From the NCBI GenBank assembly GCA_945910665.1, contig CAMDZK010000056.1, positions 1 through 6,968 on the forward strand: a DNA stretch of 6,968 bases, read 5' to 3'. The notes beneath the pieces were generated by a model. That model made no database searches and had not been told where the DNA came from. It saw only the letters and a list, made by a program, of their open reading frames with translations. Positions 1-5,393 of this stretch are shown piece by piece. A program made the translations under genes and the position numbers. Origin of the DNA: an uncultured Peptostreptococcaceae bacterium (GTDB lineage Bacteria; Bacillota; Clostridia; Tissierellales; Peptoniphilaceae). The number at the start of each line of letters is the position of its first letter. Within the stretch, counting starts at the first letter, position 1.

Positions 1-559
1 GAATGAAAAAGGACATCTGCACTGCAAAATCAAGTACTGTATTTCTCCAACCCAGTTGAGGAATCAATAAGCCCGCCAACATACTAAATAACGTTCCCCC
101 TACAGCAGAACCCGTTAAAGCAACTCCTAGAGCGACACCCCTTTTTGTTTGGAACCACTCTTTTATAAGCATTGCTCCCGCCATTAAACCACAAATCGTC
201 ATACAAAAGACCAAAAAAAACTGTAAGATGTAGTATTGGAAAGCAGACTGCATAAAAGCTGTGAGTGTATAAAATAGAATGACCCCGATTCCCATCAAGC
301 GATTTACTGCGAGAAAAGAAAAGCGCAAATATAAGGGCCCCGCACAAAAAGCGCCAATGGTCATGGCAATTCCTCGAAAAATATTGGCAATCATCGTCTG
401 TTCTCTTGAAATTTGTAGGCTTTCTTCGATGGGCACTAAGAATAAACTATTCGCATTAAAAACCACACCCCAGGTGGACGCTAAAAAAATGAACACAAAA
501 ACAACCATAGCCCAGCCATAATGTCTTCCAAAAAAATTCTTTTCCATGCTTCCTCCACG
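1..559 (-). CDS. MFS transporter, monocarboxylate/oxalate-formate-like, N-terminal part (runs off the left edge)
   Basis: An open frame of 186 codons reads leftward off the window edge with no stop, so only the first half of a roughly 400-residue protein is visible. It is very hydrophobic, with about five to six membrane segments. The first helix begins with HYGWAMVV. A later stretch reads IKEWFQTKRGVALGVALTGS, and then IPQLGWRN. The YGW start, the W-x(3)-KRG-x-A-x-G loop and the GWR motif are typical of MFS carriers of the OFA/monocarboxylate type. It is therefore probably a proton-coupled carrier of small organic acids in the cytoplasmic membrane; the substrate is not predictable. The start is a problem. 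The in-frame options are GTG at 557-559, which has no Shine-Dalgarno, or a late ATG at 506-508 inside helix 1. The ATG at 546-548 is preceded by GGAGG (553-557) but is one base out of frame. An in-frame TGA at 581-583 limits upstream extension. A true frameshift, a sequencing error or a GTG start are all possible. Confidence 0.8.
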
Positions 560-590
560 ATATCATGATACCTATTGTATCATGATATCA
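560..590. promoter_or_regulatory. Perfect 13-bp inverted repeat, likely operator of the MFS gene
   Basis: The arms GATATCATGATAC (560-572) and GTATCATGATATC (578-590) are exact reverse complements around a 5-nt spacer, CTATT. Each arm also contains TATCATGATA, itself a perfect 10-bp palindrome, so the site holds two copies 17 bp apart centre to centre. It lies between the chrA stop and the MFS start and overlaps the best -10 candidate for the MFS gene. It is AT-rich with no adjacent T-run on either strand, which argues against a terminator. The inference is a binding site for a dimeric or double-dimeric repressor (TetR, MarR or GntR class). The regulator is not identified and need not be encoded in this window. 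Confidence 0.65.
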
Positions 591-605
591 GAAAAAACGA
601 TGCAA
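575..605 (-). promoter_or_regulatory. Possible promoter of the MFS gene
   Basis: Read on the minus strand, TACAAT (580 to 575) resembles a -10 box, and TTGCAT (605 to 600) is the nearest -35-like hexamer. The 19-nt spacing is longer than ideal. The -10 lies inside the inverted repeat at 560-590, an arrangement expected for repression. A transcript from here would begin near 568, leaving a leader of about 20 nt to the ATG at 548 but only about 9 nt to the GTG at 559. Confidence 0.35.
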
Positions 606-608
606 TTC

Positions 609-1781
609 TTACATGATAAAACCAAGAATGATACTTAACGATACGATGATTGGTGCAGGTACCTTTTTTGAATACAACAATAGAAACGACAAAACAGTAA
701 CAGCAATTGACACGGGAACAAAACCATTTTGTATGAATAATAAAACTGCAGCAGCGACAATAAATCCACCAGCAACCGCTGTAATCCCTGAAAGGGAGAT
801 TTTAATGCCTCGAATGGCCTTTAGTTGTTCCCAAATGGGATACACGAAAAATATGAGTAAGAGTCCGGGGAGGAAAATCCCAATCCCACCTATCATTGCT
901 CCAAAAATTTGATAGAGGATACTATGTCCTCGTGCTGCCATCCCACCAGCGTACGCTGCGAAACTAAACATGGGTCCTGGCATTCCTTGGACGATACCAA
1001 AGCCAGTTAAAAATTCTTGGCCCGTCATGAAATGATTGATTTCTACCAGCTCGCTAAACATGAGAGGGACAACCACTTGTCCACCACCTATGACTAAATA
1101 GCCATAACGGTAGAATTTTTCAAAGAGCTGTACGAATAGATTATGCGTGACTCCAGCCAATAAAAGACTTCCAAGAGCAAAGAAAAGAAAAAAGAGAAAT
1201 GGCTTCCACGGAGGATTCAGTTTCGTCCGATTCCAAATATTTTTTTCATCACTGCGAAGAACCGCTAAAGCTCCACCAATCAAAAGCAAAAGTGGATAAA
1301 TCCAGGGTGTGCGAATGAAAAAAGTAATGATTGCACTTGCACTCATTAGAATGAGTGTGAAACGGTCTTTTACGACTTTTCGTCCAATGCGAAAACCCGC
1401 AACCGCGATAAAACCCACTGCCATTGGCCCAATAAATCGTAAATTCTCATTGGAGATATTTGCTCTTTCTAAGAACACGGAAAGAAAGGACAATGCCGTC
1501 ATAATGATAAGGACAGGAAGTGCCCAAACAACCATCGTGAGCATGCCTAGAAGTGGCCCTCCGACTTTCTGTCCAATGGCAACAATCGTCTGTGTGCTTG
1601 ATGGACCTGGTAAAATCCCTGTGAGAGCAATGAGTTCAATGAGTTCTTCTTCCGTAAAATATTTTTTCTTGGTGATCATTTGGTCTGTAATCACTCCATA
1701 GTGTGCCTCGGGCCCTCCGTAAGCACCGAGTGAGCAAATGAATACATCCAAAAGAAAAGTACGCCAATGTATTTGCATCAT
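609..1781 (-). CDS. chrA: ChrA-type chromate transporter, two-domain long form
   Basis: Predicted integral membrane protein of 390 residues, the usual size for bidomain CHR-family proteins, which export chromate in characterised members. Both halves carry the family hallmarks. The N-terminal half has YGGPEAHYG (21-29) and LPGPSSTQ (57-64). The C-terminal half has GGGQVVVPL (232-240) and QGMPGP followed by FSFAAYAGG (265-280). Hydrophobic helices follow each motif block, with a polar linker near 175-192. The frame stays open upstream to a TTG at 1853, but I chose the ATG at 1779-1781. It has GGGG (1788-1791) six bases upstream, and an extended -10 box at 1811-1816 would place the transcript start inside any longer version. 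A second ATG follows immediately at 1776-1778. Chromate as substrate is inferred from the family; close homologues in anaerobes are mostly untested. The gene is divergent from the acetyltransferase gene. Confidence 0.9.
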   Translation of the reverse strand: MMQIHWRTFLLDVFICSLGAYGGPEAHYGVITDQMITKKKYFTEEELIELIALTGILPGPSSTQTIVAIGQKVGGPLLGMLTMVVWALPVLIIMTALSFLSVFLERANISNENLRFIGPMAVGFIAVAGFRIGRKVVKDRFTLILMSASAIITFFIRTPWIYPLLLLIGGALAVLRSDEKNIWNRTKLNPPWKPFLFFLFFALGSLLLAGVTHNLFVQLFEKFYRYGYLVIGGGQVVVPLMFSELVEINHFMTGQEFLTGFGIVQGMPGPMFSFAAYAGGMAARGHSILYQIFGAMIGGIGIFLPGLLLIFFVYPIWEQLKAIRGIKISLSGITAVAGGFIVAAAVLLFIQNGFVPVSIAVTVLSFLLLYSKKVPAPIIVSLSIILGFIM

Positions 1782-1810
1782 AAATGTCCCCTTTTTTTCA
1801 ATGTCATTCA

Positions 1811-1820
1811 TGTATACCAC
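1811..1820 (-). promoter_or_regulatory. Extended -10 promoter of chrA
   Basis: On the minus strand TGGTATACA fits the TGnTATAAT extended -10 pattern, with TATACA at 1816 to 1811. The best -35 candidate, GTTTAC or TTTACG near 1832-1838, is poor, as is common for extended -10 promoters. Transcription would start near 1804, giving a leader of about 20 nt before the ATG at 1781. Confidence 0.45.
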
Positions 1821-1842
1821 ATCTGGTAGACCGTAAACCAAA

Positions 1843-1855
1843 GATTGTGACAATC
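1843..1855. promoter_or_regulatory. Small inverted repeat between the divergent chrA and GNAT genes
   Basis: GATTGT and ACAATC flank a single central G, giving 6-bp arms in 13 nt. It lies about 27 bases upstream of the chrA extended -10 and about 40 bases upstream of the acetyltransferase ATG, so it could be read by both promoters. It does not clearly match an operator I know. Chance occurrence is possible. Confidence 0.3.
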
Positions 1856-1893
1856 AAAAGTAGATTGGGTAAAAAAGATGTAAAGGAGGAATT

Positions 1894-2367
1894 ATGACAA
1901 AGATTAAAATAATAAATTATGAACCAGAAAGAAAAGAAGATTTTATTGCTATTTCAGAAAAGTGGTTGCATGAACACGACATGATGGAAGAAAAAGATCA
2001 AGACATGCTCAACTATCCCTACAAAGAAATCATCATGGACGGCGGCATGATTTTCTTTGCGGTGACAGATGACGAAGAAGCAGACACTGCAGGCACTGCG
2101 TCTATGGTCTATAAAGGCGACAACGTGTACGAAGTTGTCAAAGTTGGTGTTAAAGAAGAATACAAATCCATGGGAATTGGGAACCTTCTAATGGAACGCT
2201 GCACCGAGTATGGGAAAGAAAAAGGTGCAGAAAAAGTCATTCTCTATACCCATGAGAATTTAGGACCTGCTGTGAATTTATATGAAAAACATGGATTTGA
2301 ACAAGTACCCATGGATGAAGATACGGATTATGAAACTGTAGATATAAAAATGGAAAAAGAAATATAG
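1894..2367 (+). CDS. GNAT-family N-acetyltransferase
   Basis: A 157-residue protein, typical of single-domain GNAT enzymes that transfer acetyl from acetyl-CoA to an amine. Motif A is visible: the strand YEVVKVGVKEEY (79-90) leads into KSMGIG (91-96), matching the acetyl-CoA pyrophosphate loop Q/R-x-x-G-x-G/A with K in place of Q/R. The helix ending near 110 and the strand KVILYT (114-119) follow. N122 and AVNLYEKHGFEQV (126-138) form the usual C-terminal motif B. The N-terminal half is acidic and variable, so the acceptor (protein, small amine or antibiotic) cannot be predicted. The start is firm: AAAGGAGGA at 1882-1890 precedes the ATG by the usual distance. It is the only plus-strand gene in the window, probably monocistronic, and is followed two bases after its stop by a strong hairpin terminator. 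No convincing -35/-10 pair was found upstream. Confidence 0.9.
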   Translation: MTKIKIINYEPERKEDFIAISEKWLHEHDMMEEKDQDMLNYPYKEIIMDGGMIFFAVTDDEEADTAGTASMVYKGDNVYEVVKVGVKEEYKSMGIGNLLMERCTEYGKEKGAEKVILYTHENLGPAVNLYEKHGFEQVPMDEDTDYETVDIKMEKEI

Positions 2368-2368
2368 A

Positions 2369-2410
2369 AAAAGCCAGCATGGTACGTATAATGTAACCAT
2401 GCTGGCTTTT
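2369..2410. terminator. Bidirectional intrinsic terminator between convergent genes
   Basis: A perfect 15-bp stem (AAAAGCCAGCATGGT at 2369-2383 with ACCATGCTGGCTTTT at 2396-2410) encloses a 12-nt loop. On the plus strand the stem ends in TTTTATATT. On the minus strand it ends in TTTTT followed by CTATATTT. It lies between the GNAT stop (2367) and the permease stop (2436) and can serve both convergent transcripts. Confidence 0.92.
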
Positions 2411-2435
2411 ATATTCGATGAAATTGCTCATGGTC

Positions 2436-3170
2436 TTAATTTGAAGCTTTTTCTGTAACGGCAAGTCTAAGCGTAAGGATAATTACGATAATAAATCCAA
2501 GGAGCATTTCTACAATGGATCCCACAACAGAATCCCTAAAGTTTTGGATTGCTTGGAACCATGGTTGGCTAACGATTGCATCGATAAATGCTGAAATGCT
2601 AGGAATTGCAGAAATAAAAATCCATCCAAAATAGAGAACAGCCGCAATAATCCAAAACTTACTTCCAAAGCGATAACTTAATAAACTAACGATGAGAGTA
2701 AATGCAATAGCGGATAATATGGAAAGAATCACCCATCCCATAATGCCTATCGCCTCATTTGCAGGGATATTGATTTCATTGAGTATATTCTGAAAACCAA
2801 CTTTAAAGTGTGCTTCGACTGCGACGATAGCCACACTAAGTGCCACGAGGATACCGCCCACACCAATTTGTGTGATTAAATTCGTTACAAGAAATTGGCT
2901 TCTTGTTTTGCTCAGGCCCACTGACATCGGAAAAAGTTCGCCATAGGAATAAAAACTGTAAATGATAACACCAAATACCATAAACAGTGGTAACATAATT
3001 GTGTAAATGATGTTCAAAGAATCGTTATTAGTGACACTTTCTCCATTTACCGTATAGTTTACTGTAGCAAACATAAATACGCCAGTTATGAGTAGCGATA
3101 ATATGATGCCTATGATGGCATTCTTGAGTAGAATCTTACTTCCCTTTTTAAATATCGTTTGATCAAACAT
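2436..3170 (-). CDS. ABC transporter permease subunit of a GntR-linked (Ytr-like) cassette
   Basis: A 244-residue membrane protein with about six predicted helices near residues 16-37, 53-75, 95-118, 143-166, 171-190 and 215-236. A short cytoplasmic loop, ELFPMSVGLSKTRSQF (78-93), resembles the coupling segment of ABC-2 type permeases, where a glycine-serine-arginine turn contacts the ATPase. There is no extracytoplasmic domain or signal peptide. I chose the ATG at 3168-3170. It has GGAGG a few bases upstream and overlaps the ATPase stop by 8 bases, a typical coupled arrangement. The frame extends further to 3197, but that lies within the ATPase gene. It is the last gene of the operon and ends at the shared terminator. 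As it is the only permease here, it probably forms a homodimer with two copies of the ATPase. The exported substrate is unknown; lipid-targeting antibiotics or peptides are a guess by analogy. Confidence 0.82.
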   Translation of the reverse strand: MFDQTIFKKGSKILLKNAIIGIILSLLITGVFMFATVNYTVNGESVTNNDSLNIIYTIMLPLFMVFGVIIYSFYSYGELFPMSVGLSKTRSQFLVTNLITQIGVGGILVALSVAIVAVEAHFKVGFQNILNEINIPANEAIGIMGWVILSILSAIAFTLIVSLLSYRFGSKFWIIAAVLYFGWIFISAIPSISAFIDAIVSQPWFQAIQNFRDSVVGSIVEMLLGFIIVIILTLRLAVTEKASN

Positions 3171-4029
3171 GTTTCTCCTCCCCTGTGAGTAATACAAATA
3201 GTTTTTGTAATGGTATTTCTTGTACTTGGATTCCTTTTTGAACCATGGTTCTATGGTCTTCAGGTGTTAAATTTCCTTTAAAATGGACAATTTTACTGTT
3301 ACCAAAAGTTTCTACTTCCATCACTTTGTATCGATTCACATACTCATCAATAGCACCAGCATTTCCCTGTACTGTAAAATATTCGCCTAATAATTCTTGT
3401 ACGTTTCCGTTCATAAGCACACTTTGGTCTTTTAAGATAATAATTTCTTCAAAGACATTTTTCACTTCATCAATTAAATGGGTAGAAATAACAATTGTTC
3501 GTGGGTATTTTTGGAAATCTTCTAATAGATAATCATAAAATTCGTAGCGGTTGAAAGCATCAAGTCCTAAGGAAGGTTCATCAAAAAATGTATATTCTGC
3601 ACGCGATGCAAGCCCTATAATTAAACCAATTATCGTCTTATTCCCTCTCGAAAGTTTGTCGTATTGTTTATTTACAGGGACTTTAAAATGAGTTAACAGT
3701 CTTTCTTTGAACCCTTCATCCCAATTTGGATACATATCCTTCGCATACTCAAAAATCTTTTTGACTTTTAGCGGTGCACCAAATCCAGATTCTTTTACGA
3801 AACAGATTTTTTCTCTTGCATCCGGATTTTTAAAAGGATTTTTTCCATCGACTAGAATCTCCCCCGACGTTTGAAAAATTTGTGCACTAATCATCTTGAG
3901 TAATGTTGACTTACCGACTCCATTTCTTCCTAGGAGGCCATAAATTTTGTTTTCTTCAAATTGAAGAGTGATGTTATTTAAAACCTCCTGCTTTCCATAT
4001 TGTTTTGTTACTTTATCGAGTGTGATCAT
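3163..4029 (-). CDS. ABC transporter ATP-binding protein (YtrB/BcrA-like)
   Basis: A complete 288-residue ATPase. Walker A is GRNGVGKST (34-42). The signature is LSRGN (126-130), with R and N where LSGGQ is canonical. Walker B is YTFFDE (146-151), the D-loop is SLGLD (153-157) and the switch histidine is in STHL (H184). The Q-loop region reads FVKES (78-82), with no glutamine, a pattern also seen in other YtrB/BcrA-type exporters. After about residue 215 a roughly 70-residue C-terminal extension follows, unlike minimal ATPases. It supplies energy to the membrane partner encoded immediately downstream. The ATG at 4027-4029 has AGGAGG nine bases upstream and overlaps the end of the GntR gene by 17 bases, so translation is probably coupled. 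The gene pair and linked regulator suggest an efflux or envelope-stress exporter rather than a nutrient importer, as no substrate-binding protein is present. Confidence 0.93.
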   Translation of the reverse strand: MITLDKVTKQYGKQEVLNNITLQFEENKIYGLLGRNGVGKSTLLKMISAQIFQTSGEILVDGKNPFKNPDAREKICFVKESGFGAPLKVKKIFEYAKDMYPNWDEGFKERLLTHFKVPVNKQYDKLSRGNKTIIGLIIGLASRAEYTFFDEPSLGLDAFNRYEFYDYLLEDFQKYPRTIVISTHLIDEVKNVFEEIIILKDQSVLMNGNVQELLGEYFTVQGNAGAIDEYVNRYKVMEVETFGNSKIVHFKGNLTPEDHRTMVQKGIQVQEIPLQKLFVLLTGEEKHV

Positions 4030-4387
4030 TCCATTCAGCCTCCTTGATCATTTCTATGAGTTCATTTTTTGTGATCTTTAATCTTCCCGCTTCCTCCACC
4101 ATGGAAGGTAAGATCGTGTCTTTAAATTCCTTTCTACGTTTTGTGATGATGATTTTTTTCGCATTCTCTGTGACAAACATGCCAACGCCCCTTTTTTTAT
4201 AGAGTATGCCTTCATCTACCAGTGCGTTCATTCCCTTCAGTGCCGTGGCTGGGTTGATTTGATAAACCCTGGCGAATTCATTGGTGGATGGTGCTTGATC
4301 TTCTAGTTTAAGTCGGTCGCTGAGGATTTCATTTTCAATCATTTCTGAAATTTGTTCGTAAATATTTTTAGTCGGATTAAATTCCAT
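4013..4387 (-). CDS. GntR-family transcriptional regulator, YtrA subfamily
   Basis: A 124-residue protein, short as expected for YtrA-type GntR regulators that lack a large effector domain. Residues 8-75 form the winged helix-turn-helix: IYEQISEMI (9-17), then QAPSTNEFARVYQINPATA (31-49) as the recognition region, then LYKKRGVGMFV (62-72) as the wing. The remaining 50 residues are helical and probably mediate dimerisation. The ATG at 4385-4387 has AAGGAGG five bases upstream. It is the first gene of an operon with the ATPase and permease, and an inverted repeat overlaps its own promoter, which fits autorepression relieved by a signal. Homologues in Bacillus respond to cell-wall-active antibiotics; whether this one does is inference. 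Confidence 0.92.
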   Translation of the reverse strand: MEFNPTKNIYEQISEMIENEILSDRLKLEDQAPSTNEFARVYQINPATALKGMNALVDEGILYKKRGVGMFVTENAKKIIITKRRKEFKDTILPSMVEEAGRLKITKNELIEMIKEAEWNDHTR

Positions 4388-4414
4388 GCAAGCCTCCTTC
4401 TTAAGTTGGTTAAC

Positions 4415-4432
4415 TACTTATGTAACTAAGTA
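4415..4432. promoter_or_regulatory. Putative GntR/YtrA operator
   Basis: TACTTA (4415-4420) and TAAGTA (4427-4432) form a perfect 6-bp inverted repeat around a 6-nt spacer, TGTAAC. The site overlaps the -10 box of the operon promoter and covers the probable transcription start. Read on the minus strand, AGTTA also occurs twice (4430-4426 and 4417-4413). Location and symmetry fit an autoregulatory site for the adjacent GntR protein. Confidence 0.6.
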
Positions 4433-4457
4433 TATACCCATAAAAACTAAAAGTCAA
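4429..4457 (-). promoter_or_regulatory. Sigma-A promoter of the GntR-ABC-permease operon
   Basis: On the minus strand TTGACT (4457 to 4452) and TATACT (4434 to 4429) are separated by exactly 17 nt. Each is one mismatch from consensus. Transcription should start near 4422, giving a leader of about 35 nt with the GntR Shine-Dalgarno at 4393-4399. This is the best promoter in the window. Confidence 0.85.
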
Positions 4458-4470
4458 CACTTTTTGCAAT

Positions 4471-4500
4471 AAAAAAAAGAGCAACTTCGTTACTCTTTTT
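4471..4500 (-). terminator. Intrinsic terminator of the flavoprotein-hydrolase operon
   Basis: On the minus strand AAAAAGAGTAAC pairs with GTTGCTCTTTTT around the loop GAA, with one A-C mismatch, followed by a run of eight T residues (4478 to 4471). It begins at the hydrolase stop codon and ends just before the GntR operon promoter, insulating the two operons. Confidence 0.85.
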
Positions 4501-5393
4501 TAAAGCTGAAGATTCAGCCATCCTATTACGTCTTTATAAACCTCATCTCGGTTCGTTTCCAACAAAATTTCGTGCCGCGCATCGGGATACAGCTTTACAT
4601 CGGTTTTTCCCATCTTCTTTATCCGCTCAATTAATTCTTTTATATTGGATCCCACCGGATCTTTATCTCCAGCAATGATAAGAGTTGAAAAATCATAATG
4701 AACCTTTGTAAAATCGGTCTTTTCTAATTGAATGAGCCCTTGGAAAAAGTCTTCATAAAACCCGACGGGAAAGGTTGTTGCACAGTATGGATTGGCAATG
4801 TAGGCATCCACTTCACTTTCATCTCGATTTAACCAGTCAAACCCTGTACGATTGGGTGTAAAGGCTTTGTTGTACATACCAAAGGTCAAATTCGTGAGAA
4901 GTGGACTTTTAGCCTTGCGTCCTTTCAATGCTTTCTCTGCTTTTGCAACCAATTTTCCCAAGTGCAACATGGGTCCTTGCTTTCCATTAGAACCGGATAG
5001 AATCAATCCATCGATGGTTTCTGGAAACTGTAAAACATAAAGCTGTGCTGCAAAAGAACCCATACTATGGCCAAGTAAAAAGAGCGGAACTGCATATTCT
5101 TGTTGAATGATAGTGTTTAGAATATGCATATCATCCACGAGAAGGTCAAAGCCATTTGCGTCTGCCAGATTTCCCAGAGCATCCAAAGAGGGAGACGATT
5201 TCCCATGTCCTCGGTGGTCGTTGGCATACACAGCATACCCATGTTCGTTTAAAACTTTTGCAAAACCATTATAGCGTGTCGCTGTCTCTGCCATTCCGTG
5301 AGCAATTTGTAAAACGCCTCGTATTTCTTTTGGTTCCCAACAGTACGTATGGATGGTACGTCCATCCTTTCCTTGAAAGGTAAACTCTCTCAT
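4500..5393 (-). CDS. Alpha/beta hydrolase, monoacylglycerol lipase/lysophospholipase-like
   Basis: A 297-residue cytosolic-looking protein without signal peptide or membrane segment. The alpha/beta hydrolase fold is evident. QIAHGMAE (29-36) supplies the oxyanion-hole loop. YANDHRGHGKS (56-66) is the conserved loop of the monoacylglycerol lipase family. GHSMGS (108-113) carries nucleophile S110. AGDKDPVG (241-248) carries the likely catalytic D245, and DARHEIL (271-277) carries H274. All three triad residues are present, so it should be active. The segment from about 135 to 215 is the cap that shapes the acyl pocket. Likely substrates are monoacylglycerols, lysophospholipids or other carboxylic esters, but the sequence does not decide. 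The ATG shares an ATGA with the stop of the flavoprotein gene (5390-5393), and GGGG lies just upstream, so the two are co-translated. A terminator follows directly. Confidence 0.9.
   Translation of the reverse strand: MREFTFQGKDGRTIHTYCWEPKEIRGVLQIAHGMAETATRYNGFAKVLNEHGYAVYANDHRGHGKSSPSLDALGNLADANGFDLLVDDMHILNTIIQQEYAVPLFLLGHSMGSFAAQLYVLQFPETIDGLILSGSNGKQGPMLHLGKLVAKAEKALKGRKAKSPLLTNLTFGMYNKAFTPNRTGFDWLNRDESEVDAYIANPYCATTFPVGFYEDFFQGLIQLEKTDFTKVHYDFSTLIIAGDKDPVGSNIKELIERIKKMGKTDVKLYPDARHEILLETNRDEVYKDVIGWLNLQL

Noticed and set aside
279..521. 80-codon plus-strand open frame at the left end
   Set aside because: It is antisense to the MFS coding frame, which has recognisable family motifs; no ribosome binding site was seen.
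560..590. Inverted repeat as a transcription terminator for chrA
   Set aside because: The stem is AT-rich and no T-run follows on either strand; its position over a -10-like hexamer fits an operator better.
1309..1701. 130-codon plus-strand open frame inside chrA
   Set aside because: It is antisense to clearly conserved ChrA coding sequence, has lysine/arginine-rich unstructured content and no convincing ribosome binding site.
1894..2367. Acetyltransferase as a specific antibiotic-resistance enzyme
   Set aside because: Only general GNAT motifs are visible; nothing identifies an aminoglycoside or other drug-modifying subfamily.
2237..2464. 75-codon minus-strand frame across the GNAT 3' end
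   Set aside because: It crosses the bidirectional terminator and overlaps conserved GNAT motif B on the other strand.
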